NCBI GenBank assembly: GCA_028707085.1
Contig: JAQTUW010000003.1
Location: 99,380 to 163,379, forward strand
Origin: Methylococcales bacterium
GTDB taxonomy: Bacteria > Pseudomonadota > Gammaproteobacteria > Methylococcales > Methylomonadaceae
Direction: 5' to 3'
DNA length: 64,000 nt
Shown: positions 28,395 through 37,193 of the stretch, in pieces
How positions within the stretch are numbered: the first letter of the stretch is position 1
How the letters are laid out: each line of letters starts with the position of its first letter
Translations under genes and position numbers: made by a program
Notes under the pieces: model-generated
What the model saw: the letters and a program-made list of their open reading frames with translations, nothing else
The model's database searches: none
What the model was told of the DNA's origin: nothing

Positions 28395-30212
28395 ATGCGC
28401 AACACAAAAACCAATTTAAGCCGGGCCATAGGCATGATTCTGGCTGTCGGCCTGTCGTCACCAGCTTTTGCAACCGACACATCCACGCTGCCGACAGGGA
28501 TCATCGATTCCGGGCCTATCACCTTCAACGCCAACGATCTGGTTGTGACCAGCAGTTTCTATGAAGGTACGGATGCAGCTATCGTTTCCGGATCGACCGT
28601 CCTGGCCGGTAAAACGGCAGGCACGACATCAACCGCCGTTGCCGACAGCAGCTATCTCAACGTCTGGAACAACACTACTCCTGACGCCAGTTTCGGCATC
28701 ACTTCACCGATCATTGTCAGCGATGTCAGCACCAGTGGCGCAACGCAGGCAACCTATAACCTGACAGCCATGGCCGCCAGCCAGGGCGTCAATCTGGTGA
28801 CCAGCTTCAGTTCCAAATCCGAGCTGGCCGTGAATCTGTCTACCGACGGCAGCGCATTGACTGTAAATGGCTACGATACTACCGCCGGCCAGCTCGACAT
28901 CTCCAACAGCAATACACCCGGTCTGATTGATCCCACCAACCCGACCGACGGGATAGCAGCGTCCACCTTTCGTTCGATTGCCCAGCTCAATGTTGATGGC
29001 AGCATGCAGGTAGAGGACACCAATGCCTACAGCGGCAACAACGGCCGCGCCACCATACTGGACAACGCCACCGGCACTTATTACATAGTCGGTAACGCCG
29101 GCAATACCGGCACCGGCCCGACTACCGCCACGCTTGCTTCGTTGAGCAACAACACCGGGGTACAAAGCATAGCCGCCGGCAGCAATAATGGCACGCTAGG
29201 CCAGATTAGCAGCCCCACCACTGCGCAGATCAACACCGCCAATACCACGGTCATCGGCGAACCCACCGGCTCGCCGACTTCATCCACCGGTTACCAGAAT
29301 GGTTTCAATACCACTTCGGTCGGCAATGCGGCCGATAAAACCGGCAAGGACGACAACTTCCGCGGCGAAACGGTATTCGATGGCACCCTGTATGTCACCA
29401 AAGGCAGCGGCAGCAATGGTGTCGATTCGGTCTATCAGGTCGGCGCCACCGGCAGCCTGGACAGTCTTGCCGCCAATAGCACCACCACCCCAATCAGCAT
29501 ACTGCCCGGTTTTCCGACCGCTTCGGCCAAAACAACCACTCCTACCAACTATCCATTCGGTATCTGGTTCGCCAATGCGACCACGCTGTATGTGGCCGAT
29601 GAAGGCGCCGGCGGCACGATCACCAGCAATGGCGATAATGGCGTTGCAGGTACCGGCGTAGCCGCGTCCGACAATCAGGCCGGCCTGGAAAAATGGGTGC
29701 TTAACACCAGCACCGGAGTCTGGTCGGAAGCTTATGTATTGCAGACAGGTCTTGATCTGGGCGCATCGTACAGCGTTTCCGGCACCTCAATCGGCTCGAA
29801 CGACCAAAATGGTACAGCGGGCACCTACACTGCGGCTACCGATGGTTTGCGCGAACTGACCGGCCAGATTAATGCCGACGGCAGCGTCACGTTGTATGCG
29901 ACGACCTCCACCATTAGTAATTCCGGCGACCAGGGCGCCGACCCCAATAAACTGGTGGCGATTACCGACTATGTTGCCGCTGGCACGGTTGCTCAAAGTC
30001 AGACCGCGCTCGGCTCCGGCGCCGATGCATTTACAACTTTGCAAACTGCGGCCTATGGCCAGGTTTTGCGTGGCGTTTCTTTCTCGCAAACTGGCTCGAC
30101 CGGTGTTCAGAGCGCCGTTACCGGCCCTGTGCCACTGCCGCCTAGCCTGTTGATGATGTTGAGCGGTCTGGGTCTGACCGGCATGTTCGTTCGCCGGGGC
30201 AAACGGGCATAA
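28395..30212 (+). CDS. Large exported PEP-CTERM-type (VPLPxx variant) protein
   Basis: 605 residues. Signal peptide MRNTKTNLSRAIGMILAVGLSSPAFA, then a Thr/Ser/Asn/Gly-rich body with repeated phrases such as YIVGNAGNTG, VYQVGATGSL, LYVTKGSGSNGVD and LYVADEGAG, suggestive of a beta-propeller or adhesin-like fold. The end, GPVPLPPSLLMMLSGLGLTGMFVRRGKRA, is a sorting tail: VPLP motif, hydrophobic segment, basic cluster, as recognised by exosortase systems. Likely secreted or attached to extracellular polysaccharide. Function unknown. No exosortase gene in view. A perfect hairpin follows. Confidence 0.75.
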   Translation: MRNTKTNLSRAIGMILAVGLSSPAFATDTSTLPTGIIDSGPITFNANDLVVTSSFYEGTDAAIVSGSTVLAGKTAGTTSTAVADSSYLNVWNNTTPDASFGITSPIIVSDVSTSGATQATYNLTAMAASQGVNLVTSFSSKSELAVNLSTDGSALTVNGYDTTAGQLDISNSNTPGLIDPTNPTDGIAASTFRSIAQLNVDGSMQVEDTNAYSGNNGRATILDNATGTYYIVGNAGNTGTGPTTATLASLSNNTGVQSIAAGSNNGTLGQISSPTTAQINTANTTVIGEPTGSPTSSTGYQNGFNTTSVGNAADKTGKDDNFRGETVFDGTLYVTKGSGSNGVDSVYQVGATGSLDSLAANSTTTPISILPGFPTASAKTTTPTNYPFGIWFANATTLYVADEGAGGTITSNGDNGVAGTGVAASDNQAGLEKWVLNTSTGVWSEAYVLQTGLDLGASYSVSGTSIGSNDQNGTAGTYTAATDGLRELTGQINADGSVTLYATTSTISNSGDQGADPNKLVAITDYVAAGTVAQSQTALGSGADAFTTLQTAAYGQVLRGVSFSQTGSTGVQSAVTGPVPLPPSLLMMLSGLGLTGMFVRRGKRA

Positions 30213-30229
30213 GCCTGATTGAGCAAGTC

Positions 30230-30253
30230 TTCTGCCGCAGGGATGCGGCAGAA
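30230..30253 (+). terminator. Hairpin after the PEP-CTERM gene
   Basis: Perfect 10-bp stem TTCTGCCGCA / TGCGGCAGAA with loop GGGA, 17 bases after the stop. No T run follows, so termination may need Rho or the hairpin may protect the 3' end. It lies between convergent genes. Confidence 0.55.
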
Positions 30254-30330
30254 TCCTGGGTATGGAAACGTCAAAATTTGACGCCTAAAAGCACGCTCGC
30301 GCCTCCCGGCGAAAGTGTCAAAATCTCCGA

Positions 30331-30813
30331 TCAATGGGCGTGTGACGACGATTTTTCGGTGACGTCGTTTCTGCGCAGAATATAACGATCGGCAAGCTTG
30401 CCGGTAAAGCGTTTGCCGTTGCTGTCGAGCTGAACCAGCGTATTTTCGCCAATCAGATATTGCTGCGAAGTCGAACCTTTGCGCGGTGTCAGAACGATGG
30501 TATTGCTGTCGTTGCCCCAGGTAAACTTGCCCTTTTCCACAAATTCCCTTTCCGATTTGCCGGCATACTGGGTAATCAGGATGTAAGTATTATTTTTGTT
30601 CAGCGCCAGCGTGGTTTTAACGCCCACGCAATCGGCGCAAGGTGTAAAGCCCTGGTAAATACCCGGCCAGTCCAGACTGTTTTGTGCATGCTGATGGCTA
30701 TCCTTGTCCCCGGTTACGGCCGTTTGCGCAAAAACAGGTTCGTATCCCGAAAAAAAACCGATGAAAAGAGAAAAAGCCAGAAATGCTTTAAATTTTTGTC
30801 TGAATGCCTGCAT
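30331..30813 (-). CDS. Exported NlpE-N-domain protein (copper-homeostasis/adhesion-sensor family)
   Basis: 160 residues. The NlpE N-terminal domain is recognised from DWPGIYQGFTPCADCVGVKTTLALNKNNTYIL (CADC motif), then GKFTWGNDSNTIVLTP and QYLIGENTLVQLDSNGKRF. The signal peptide ends in EPVFAQ without a lipobox Cys, so unlike E. coli NlpE it is predicted to be periplasmic rather than lipidated. In E. coli NlpE activates the Cpx response on surface contact and copper stress; here the role is inferred. A His/Asp-rich tail (SSSHAH) could bind metal. Confidence 0.8.
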   Translation of the reverse strand: MQAFRQKFKAFLAFSLFIGFFSGYEPVFAQTAVTGDKDSHQHAQNSLDWPGIYQGFTPCADCVGVKTTLALNKNNTYILITQYAGKSEREFVEKGKFTWGNDSNTIVLTPRKGSTSQQYLIGENTLVQLDSNGKRFTGKLADRYILRRNDVTEKSSSHAH

Positions 30814-31353
30814 ATTTGCTCCTCTGCAAAAACGTTGTCAATGGTAAGGTGGAATGGCTGGAACGCTATAAAACCCTTTTGCGCCGTTCGACAGGCAAGG
30901 CCATGTCGCTTGCGGTGCTGATGTTTTTACTCTGCCCCGTTAAAAAAGCTCTATTATGCTGTTTGATAGTGACTAATGGGAATCTCGAAAAATCAACCTT
31001 CAACAAGGCTCTTCTGAGCGGAGCCGAAGGACTATTAGCGAACGTAACCTTGTAAATCAATGGTCTGCCGCCCGCTCATGCTGAGTCTGCCGAAGCATTA
31101 AAGCCCGGTTTTTCGAGGTTTTCCAATGTCTGCGGGATCATACCATGCGAACGGCCAATACCGGCTATTGATGCTTCAATAGCCTGATCATGAGGCAGTA
31201 AACGGTTGATTTTTTTGTGACGGCCATTCACACCAGGTGCGGGCTTCGCCCGGCTGAGCTGCGGGCATGATTGAAGTTTTTCCGGAATATCAAATTTCTT
31301 TGCCAGGATACCCTCTGCCGGATCCTGGCTGTTTGGCCGCAACTCTGGCTGAT
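30814..31353. other. Intergenic stretch with no supported gene
   Basis: 540 bases. Two open frames of 80-90 codons were inspected (plus strand 30804-31055, minus strand 31076-31342); neither has a recognisable domain. The sequence contains the phrases CTGAGCGGAGCCGAAGG and CTGAGTCTGCCGAAGC, which resemble one another and may be decayed copies of a short intergenic repeat. Confidence 0.4.
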
Positions 31354-32088
31354 TTAGCCTTCCGCCTGGATTTCCTCGCCATCATTGTCATGGGAGAAGC
31401 GTTTGCGCTCCTCGGCGGTTTTGCCCAGTATTTTCGCCATCCAGGGCGGCGGCGCATTAAATACTTTCTGAAATTCCTCCAGTTGCTGGACTGCGCCTAT
31501 CACATCCGGCGCCTTGATGGGATAAATGTCCGCCCTTATGACTTTTGCCGCCGCCGGCCCGCCTATGGATTGCACGAACAGGATCTGGCAATCCTTGATC
31601 AGATTGACGCGAAACAGATTTCTGTCATCGCTGCTGTCGGCTTCCAGAGTGGAGCGGATGTCGATCAGCCGCATGTCGGTCTGGCTTAATTGATAGACCA
31701 GAAAGCGGATACATGAGCCGAAATGCCCGTTCAGCAAGGCCTCGCTATTTGAGGCTATGGCAATGCGAATGGATGCCGGCAGGTCGCCTTCCTTATAGGG
31801 CTGAATTTCCGGCAGACCGTCGTCACCTTCTTCTTCACCCCACAGATAGCGTACCGCCAGCTTGATATTTTCCAGACCGATGCCGATATCTTCGCCGTCT
31901 TCTTCACCATCATGGCTGCCGATTCCGGTTTTGAGATTGGTGACGGTAACCGACTTGAGTTTTTCGTCATCCAGCGGCGAACCAACCTTGCTGTGCAGGA
32001 CGCTAATCAGTTTCTGGATATCGACGCCAGGCAGTACACGGGAAGCCAGCGCAATACGTAAAGCCAGTTCTCTCGATAATTGTTGCAT
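31354..32088 (-). CDS. nafY: NafY-like dinitrogenase accessory / FeMo-cofactor binding protein
   Basis: 244 residues from ATG 32088, the length of Azotobacter vinelandii NafY (about 243); a longer open frame to 32202 runs into the rhodanese gene and is not used. Two domains are visible: an N-terminal helical part (LSRELALRIALASRVLPGVDIQKLISVL) that binds apo-dinitrogenase in NafY, and a C-terminal NifX/NafY-type cofactor-binding domain (IRIAIASNSEALLNGHFGSCIRFLVYQL) with His in GHFGSC. A highly acidic linker (DGEEDGEDIG and GEEEGDDG) separates them. It implies that the organism fixes nitrogen. Confidence 0.85.
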   Translation of the reverse strand: MQQLSRELALRIALASRVLPGVDIQKLISVLHSKVGSPLDDEKLKSVTVTNLKTGIGSHDGEEDGEDIGIGLENIKLAVRYLWGEEEGDDGLPEIQPYKEGDLPASIRIAIASNSEALLNGHFGSCIRFLVYQLSQTDMRLIDIRSTLEADSSDDRNLFRVNLIKDCQILFVQSIGGPAAAKVIRADIYPIKAPDVIGAVQQLEEFQKVFNAPPPWMAKILGKTAEERKRFSHDNDGEEIQAEG

Positions 32089-32098
32089 AAAACCGCCT

Positions 32099-32407
32099 TT
32101 AAGCTGAGTGATGTTGTTTCCAGTCGGCATAGCCGCCGACCAAACTATAGACCTGCTGAAAACCAAAGTCGCCGAACATTTCTGCCAGATGTTCGCTGGC
32201 ATGGCCGTAATAACAGTAAATTAACATAGGCCGCTGTTTGTCGCCCTTTCTGAGCAGGCTGTCGCGTAATTGCTCATGCACATGCATGGCGTTTTCCAGG
32301 TGACCGGCCTGATAGTCCTTGAGGTCACGGCAATCGAGTATCATCGGCTGCTGTTCGACTATCAACTGTCTGGAGTCTGCAACGGAAATTGACTTGAATT
32401 TTTTCAT
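32099..32407 (-). CDS. Rhodanese-domain sulfurtransferase near nafY
   Basis: 102 residues, a single rhodanese domain. The active-site loop is LIYCYYGHAS with Cys65, preceded by MILDCRDLKDYQAGHLENAMHV, and it ends in LVGGYADWKQHH. It may deliver sulfane sulfur, which would fit cofactor or iron-sulfur assembly for nitrogenase, since nafY starts 11 bases downstream. Substrate unknown. Similar to GlpE in size. Confidence 0.88.
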   Translation of the reverse strand: MKKFKSISVADSRQLIVEQQPMILDCRDLKDYQAGHLENAMHVHEQLRDSLLRKGDKQRPMLIYCYYGHASEHLAEMFGDFGFQQVYSLVGGYADWKQHHSA

Positions 32408-32445
32408 GCGCTTTCACCCTCTGAAAAGACTGCGAATATTCAGCC

Positions 32446-33021
32446 TTACACTGGCCCGACCGCCAAGTCTTTTTTAACTTCTATGGTCTGGGTCAAACCC
32501 TCTTCCAGCGTGATCGGCGGGGTTTTGATTTTAAAATCCTTGGCGGCTTCGTACAGGGTGATGACTTTATCTTCGCCCGACTGGCCTTTTAAATCAGCTT
32601 TTTCGATGTAGAGCGCTTCCAGGGTTTCGTTCCAGACCATGCCTTCCCGATAGGGCAGCAATTTGAAGGTGACGCCTTCATATTCAATCTGCATTGGGCT
32701 GGCGATGTTTTCGACATACAGCACGGCGACTGTCGCAGGGCTGATCGCGTATCCATATTTTTCGACAAAATTCCGGATATGCTCCAGTTTGTAAAACAGG
32801 CCGTTGATAAACAGGATTTTATCGCTATCCGCCAAAATTGCAGCCTGATTGATCACCAGTTCCGGGGTTTTCCGGTCGCGAATATTGTTTGAACCTTCAC
32901 GCATCGCGCCTTCAATCAACACCAGATCGCCGCGAAAGGCCGACAGACCGGGGGTAGTGGTTTTGCCCACTAGCGTGGTGATCCATAAAAGCGCTTGGCT
33001 ATCGAGTTTTTCCAGTAACAT
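32446..33021 (-). CDS. Unknown protein upstream of the rhodanese/nafY genes
   Basis: 191 residues, start ATG 33021 with AGGGGAT upstream. No signal peptide or membrane segment. Notable stretches: LLWITTLVGKTTTPGLSAFRGDLVLIEGAMREGSNN and ITLEEGLTQTIEVKKDLAVGPV. I do not recognise the family. With only 38 bases to the rhodanese gene, it most likely belongs to the same transcript and hence to nitrogen-fixation support, by association only. Confidence 0.7.
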   Translation of the reverse strand: MLLEKLDSQALLWITTLVGKTTTPGLSAFRGDLVLIEGAMREGSNNIRDRKTPELVINQAAILADSDKILFINGLFYKLEHIRNFVEKYGYAISPATVAVLYVENIASPMQIEYEGVTFKLLPYREGMVWNETLEALYIEKADLKGQSGEDKVITLYEAAKDFKIKTPPITLEEGLTQTIEVKKDLAVGPV

Positions 33022-33334
33022 CGGTTTTAATCCCCTATAAAATGTAATGAATGAGCATGTTTATCTGCTTATAAGCAAAACACTTGCCAGCATGCATAAA
33101 ACCACACGAAAGTCATAGTTAATAAGGCGTTAGATATTTTGACGTTGCTATTTGACAGTTCGAAGCTGCAGAAATGTTGGAAAGACGACAATTTTCGATT
33201 TACAGAGACGGCAAATTTGTAGGGAATAGCACGACGCCAGTTTGCCGAAATTAAAACTTTTGACTGACCTGTTGCTTATAATGTCAATGTTAGGCTGGCA
33301 GTTTCCCAGGATACAACTCATTAATCGGAAGACC
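33022..33334. other. Divergent intergenic region
   Basis: 313 bases between the divergent unknown gene and the phosphohexomutase. AT-rich, probably carrying both promoters; nothing sharper could be assigned. Confidence 0.4.
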
Positions 33335-34789
33335 ATGACAATAATCAATATTAAAGAAATGATGGCCGAAAGCGGCGTGGGCTTTGGCACCAGCGGCGCC
33401 CGCGGTCTGGTCAGTCAAATGACGGATCAGGTTTGCGCGGCTTATACTCTGGCTTTTCTGCATGGACTTGAGCTGGCGAAGCCCGGGCAAAAAATTGCCG
33501 TGGGCATGGATTTGCGCCCCTCCAGCCCCAGAATCGCCAATGCCTGCGCCGCCGCGATTCGCCAGGCGGGCTGCAAGCTGGATTTCTGCGGCGTTTTACC
33601 GACCCCGGCTCTGGCGCTATACGCCTTGTCGGAAAAAATACCAGCCATCATGATCACCGGCAGCCATATCCCTTTTGATCGTAACGGCATCAAGTTTTAC
33701 CGGGCTGAAGGTGAAATCAGCAAGACTGACGAAGCGGCCATGGGCGCAATGAACGTGGATGTGGAGGCCATAACGGATGAAGGCGTCGCAGCGGCCATGT
33801 CGCGCCTGGAAAATGGTGAATCTTCCGCATTGAAAGCTTATGAACAACGTTATACCCGGCTGTTTGCAAACAATCTGCTAAGTGGCCGGCGAATCGGAGT
33901 GTATGAACATTCCAGCGTGGCGCGGGACTGTCTGCGCACCCTGTTGGGGGCATTGGGGGCCGAGGTCGTCAGCCTGGGCCGCACCGATATTTTTGTGCCG
34001 ATCGATACCGAGGCGGTCAGTCCGGAAGACCGGCAGCGGGGACTGGACTGGTCTGCCGAATATAAACTGGACGCCATTATCTCGACAGACGGCGATGGCG
34101 ACCGGCCGTTGATTGCCGACGAAAACGGCAACTGGCTGAATGGCGATATCGTCGGCTTGCTGACAGCCGGATTTTTGGGCGCAGAGACGGTGGTGACGCC
34201 TGTCAGTTGCAATACCGCCATCGAGGCGTGCGGCCTGTTCCGGAATGTGATCCGTACCCGGATTGGCTCGCCTTATGTCATCGCCGGCATGGAACAGGCG
34301 ATTGCCGGTGGCTGCGCCAGCGTGGCCGGCTTTGAAGCCAACGGCGGTTTTCTGGCCGGGCCGGGTTTGCGGGTACGCCAGCATGAACTGGCGGCATTGC
34401 CAACCCGTGATGCGGTTTTGCCGGCTTTGGCCATTTTGGCCATGGCCAACGAACAGGGCGGCAAAATTTCCGGACTGCGCGCGGATTTACCGCCCCGCTT
34501 CACCGCCAGTGACCGGATACAGGGGTTTCCGACCGCCAATAGCCTGGCGCTGGTCGAACGATTACAGCGCGACGAATCCGCCTATCTCAGCTTGTGGGGC
34601 AGGGAAATGGGCGCTATTGCCCAGCGTGATTTGACCGACGGCCTACGCCTGACTTTTGAGAATGGCGAGATTGTCCACTTGCGTCCATCCGGCAATGCCC
34701 CGGAATTGCGTTGCTATGCGGAAGCGGATACCATGGAAAGAGCACGGGCGCTGGTGACGCAAAGTTTGCAAGCCATTGCCGGCTTTTAA
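33335..34789 (+). CDS. Phosphomannomutase/phosphoglucomutase-family protein
   Basis: 484 residues from ATG 33335; an open frame reaching 33242 adds 31 unlikely residues. The alpha-D-phosphohexomutase signatures are present: N-terminal FGTSGARGLV; catalytic phosphoserine loop IMITGSHIPFDRNGIKFYR (usual TASHNP replaced by TGSHIP, keeping Ser-His); Mg loop STDGDGDRPLI; sugar-binding GFEANGGFLAG; and phosphate-binding RPSGNAPELRCY. Interconverts hexose-1- and 6-phosphates for polysaccharide or nucleotide-sugar synthesis. The variant catalytic loop suggests a subfamily distinct from AlgC. Confidence 0.88.
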   Translation: MTIINIKEMMAESGVGFGTSGARGLVSQMTDQVCAAYTLAFLHGLELAKPGQKIAVGMDLRPSSPRIANACAAAIRQAGCKLDFCGVLPTPALALYALSEKIPAIMITGSHIPFDRNGIKFYRAEGEISKTDEAAMGAMNVDVEAITDEGVAAAMSRLENGESSALKAYEQRYTRLFANNLLSGRRIGVYEHSSVARDCLRTLLGALGAEVVSLGRTDIFVPIDTEAVSPEDRQRGLDWSAEYKLDAIISTDGDGDRPLIADENGNWLNGDIVGLLTAGFLGAETVVTPVSCNTAIEACGLFRNVIRTRIGSPYVIAGMEQAIAGGCASVAGFEANGGFLAGPGLRVRQHELAALPTRDAVLPALAILAMANEQGGKISGLRADLPPRFTASDRIQGFPTANSLALVERLQRDESAYLSLWGREMGAIAQRDLTDGLRLTFENGEIVHLRPSGNAPELRCYAEADTMERARALVTQSLQAIAGF

Positions 34790-34792
34790 GCT

Positions 34793-34815
34793 TTAACAGC
34801 CGGCTGTTAATTTTT
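34793..34815 (+). terminator. Intrinsic terminator after the phosphohexomutase gene
   Basis: An 18-base perfect palindrome (TTAACAGCC / GGCTGTTAA) begins four bases after the stop and is followed at once by TTTTT. Confidence 0.75.
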
Positions 34816-34825
34816 CGTTAAGAAT

Positions 34826-34909
34826 CGTGATTTATAAACGATCACGCTTCAAACTTCGGCAGAGGCTCAGGCGCTGGCCGAAGCATCGCGATAGCGGAAT
34901 TTGAAGCGT
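34826..34909. repeat. Overlapping inverted repeats upstream of the small exported protein
   Basis: Hairpin 1: CGTGAT (34826-34831) with ATCACG (34841-34846). Hairpin 2: ACGCTTCAAA (34844-34853) with TTTGAAGCGT (34900-34909), enclosing CTTCGGC (34854-34860) with GCCGAAG (34877-34883). The two outer structures share bases 34844-34846 and cannot fully form together. This is upstream of the gene at 34941 and could be a leader switch or an operator set. Confidence 0.5.
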
Positions 34910-34940
34910 AATGAGTCTTTTTTTTACTTGAGGAGAAAAC

Positions 34941-35279
34941 ATGAAAACTAAAACCCTACCACTCTGCGCCTTATTTCTGGCTTGCGGCGCAGTACAGGCG
35001 CAGGATTCGCTGTTAAATTCGGCCGTTCAGACGCTGGAATCCGGGCAAAGCTCTCAACAGGCTGCGCCGTCCGGCGTAGCGGAGACCTTGATTAAAGATG
35101 CCGCCATGCAAAAGCTGAAACAGGCCACACCGGCCGAATTGCAGCAAGGTATTGACGCCGTCAACCAGTTGAAAGGCCGGGTTAATGCCGCGCCGCAATC
35201 AGGAACCGATGCGATTAATGCCGTAAAATCTGCTGCGGAACAAAAAGCCGCTGAAAAAGCACTGAATTTGCTGCAATAA
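34941..35279 (+). CDS. Small exported helical protein
   Basis: 112 residues. Signal peptide MKTKTLPLCALFLACGAVQAQ, then an Ala/Gln/Lys-rich, predicted all-helical mature protein (LIKDAAMQKLKQATPAELQQGIDAVNQLKG). AGGAG lies seven bases before the ATG. Not recognised; low complexity limits family calls. The strong terminator 28 bases after the stop and the structured leader make it an independently controlled single gene. Confidence 0.65.
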   Translation: MKTKTLPLCALFLACGAVQAQDSLLNSAVQTLESGQSSQQAAPSGVAETLIKDAAMQKLKQATPAELQQGIDAVNQLKGRVNAAPQSGTDAINAVKSAAEQKAAEKALNLLQ

Positions 35280-35306
35280 TTTACCGTAGCCGTCGCACTG
35301 CGATTG

Positions 35307-35350
35307 CCGGACGGGGGCGAACCGCTGGTGCGCACCCGTCCGGTTTTATT
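35307..35350 (+). terminator. Intrinsic terminator
   Basis: Thirteen-base arms CCGGACGGGGGCG / CGCACCCGTCCGG with one mismatch and an 11-base loop, followed by TTTTATTTTT. Confidence 0.85.
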
Positions 35351-35522
35351 TTTCCTGTCTCGCAATGCCAGCCATCAAGCCAGGGAAGGATCCTAAAATT
35401 AATCCCTATACCGGACTATGGTTTTTTAAAGCCTTGCGCCGCGGCATTCTGTCCAGGTACGACAGGGACAAACGCCGGACTGGCGCTTATCCGACATAGT
35501 AATGATACAGTCCATTTAGATC

Positions 35523-36356
35523 ATGCAGCCATACCTGGATTTACTGAATAACATATTGCGCGAAGGCCACCGCAAGAGCGACCGTACCGGTAGCGGCACG
35601 CTGTCGATTTTCGGATACCAGATGCGCTTCGATCTGGAGCAGGGCTTTCCGCTGTTGACCACCAAAAAGCTGCATGTCAAATCCATTATTCATGAATTAT
35701 TGTGGTTTCTGAAAGGCGATACCAATATCGGCTATCTGCGAGAAAACGGGGTGTCCATCTGGGATGAATGGGCAGACGAACAGGGCGATTTGGGCCCTGT
35801 TTACGGCAGGCAGTGGCGCAACTGGCCGGCGGGCAATGGCGAGACAATCGACCAGATTACCCAGGTCATCGATCAGATCAGGCGGACGCCGGATAGCCGG
35901 CGGATGATAGTCTCGGCCTGGAATGTAGCGGATTTGCCGGACGAATCCCTGCCGCCCCAGGCCAATGTCGCACATGGCAAGATGGCTTTGGCGGCCTGCC
36001 ATGCCCTGTTTCAGTTTTATGTGGCGGATGGGAAATTGTCCTGTCTGCTATATCAGCGTAGTTGCGACACCTTTCTGGGCTTACCGTTCAATATTGCCAG
36101 TTATGCGCTTTTAACCCATATGGTCGCGCAGCAATGCGATCTGCGACCCGGCGATTTTATCTGGACCGGCGGCGATGTGCATCTTTATCTTAATCACCTG
36201 GAGCAGGCGCAATTGCAAATACAGCGCCAGCCCCTGCAATTGCCGAAACTGCTGTTGATCCGCCGGCCGGCGTCAATTTTCGATTTCAGGTTCGAGGATT
36301 TCGCCATACAGGACTATTGCCCCCATCCTGCCATAAAAGCGCAGATTTCGGTGTAA
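35523..36356 (+). CDS. thyA: Thymidylate synthase
   Basis: 277 residues. Makes dTMP from dUMP with methylene-tetrahydrofolate. The folate/dUMP residues [40 protein letters not shown] and [19 protein letters not shown] are all present. The catalytic cysteine is in [12 protein letters not shown], where the residue before Cys is Ala instead of the Pro of the usual PCH motif; the Cys itself is intact. A 13-residue insert before this motif ([13 protein letters not shown]) is seen in many proteobacterial ThyA. nth follows after four bases. Confidence 0.96.
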   Translation: MQPYLDLLNNILREGHRKSDRTGSGTLSIFGYQMRFDLEQGFPLLTTKKLHVKSIIHELLWFLKGDTNIGYLRENGVSIWDEWADEQGDLGPVYGRQWRNWPAGNGETIDQITQVIDQIRRTPDSRRMIVSAWNVADLPDESLPPQANVAHGKMALAACHALFQFYVADGKLSCLLYQRSCDTFLGLPFNIASYALLTHMVAQQCDLRPGDFIWTGGDVHLYLNHLEQAQLQIQRQPLQLPKLLLIRRPASIFDFRFEDFAIQDYCPHPAIKAQISV

Positions 36357-36360
36357 GGCC

Positions 36361-36996
36361 ATGAACAGCCAAAAACGCCTGCAGATTTTCGAGTCATTGG
36401 CTCAGGCCATACCCGACCCCGGCACGGAGTTGAATTACAGCACGCCTTTTGAATTGCTGATAGCCGTGGTGCTGTCGGCCCAGGCCACCGACAAGGGCGT
36501 CAACAAGGCGACTGCAAAATTGTTTCCGGTCGCCAATACCCCGCAGGCCATACAGGCCCTGGGCGAGGCGGGATTGAAGGAATATATTAAAACCATAGGC
36601 CTGTTTAATAGCAAGACCGCGAATATCATCAAGCTTTGCGAAGCGCTTTTGAGCCGGCATCAGGGAGAGGTGCCCAGGGAGCGAGACGCGCTCGAGGCGC
36701 TGGCCGGGGTAGGCCGGAAAACCGCCAACGTGATTTTGAATACAGCCTTCGATCAAGCCACCATCGCGGTTGACACCCATATTTTCCGGGTCGCCAACCG
36801 CACCGGGCTGGCGGCGGGCAAAAATGTGCTGGAGGTGGAAAAAAAACTGGATAAAACTGTGCCCAGGCAATTTAAAAAGGCCGCCCATCATTTGCTGATT
36901 TTGCACGGCCGCTATACCTGCGTCGCCAGAAAGCCGCGCTGCCGGAACTGCTGTATTGCCGAACTGTGCGAATTCAAGGAAAAGACCCTGGAATAA
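36361..36996 (+). CDS. nth: Endonuclease III (DNA glycosylase/AP lyase)
   Basis: 211 residues, identical in length to E. coli Nth. Removes oxidised pyrimidines and nicks the abasic site. Helix-hairpin-helix LAGVGRKTANVILNTAF with the catalytic Lys, catalytic Asp in VDTHIFRVANR, and the C-terminal 4Fe-4S ligands CVARKPRCRNCCIAELC (C-x6-C-x2-C-x5-C). Follows thyA by four bases. Confidence 0.96.
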   Translation: MNSQKRLQIFESLAQAIPDPGTELNYSTPFELLIAVVLSAQATDKGVNKATAKLFPVANTPQAIQALGEAGLKEYIKTIGLFNSKTANIIKLCEALLSRHQGEVPRERDALEALAGVGRKTANVILNTAFDQATIAVDTHIFRVANRTGLAAGKNVLEVEKKLDKTVPRQFKKAAHHLLILHGRYTCVARKPRCRNCCIAELCEFKEKTLE

Positions 36997-37193
36997 CGGG
37001 AAGTGGTTCGCCATGCTTAAGGCTCCGGTTGTGCGCTGTACTTTGCGCCGGTGTGGCTTGGCTGGCGGAATTGTTATAAGAATGTCACCTGAATATGCCA
37101 TAATCATCTTTGAACTTTAGCCAAACAGCCCTATCGTAAAGATGTCTCCTTGAGACCAGTGATGCATAACTATAATTAATCCGAGGACATAAG

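Noticed and set aside
30804..31055. 83-codon plus-strand frame between the NlpE-like gene and nafY
   Set aside because: No family resemblance; overlaps the start of the NlpE-like gene on the opposite strand; contains a likely short intergenic repeat.
31076..31342. 88-codon minus-strand frame downstream of nafY
   Set aside because: No signal, domain or ribosome site; composition unlike neighbouring genes.
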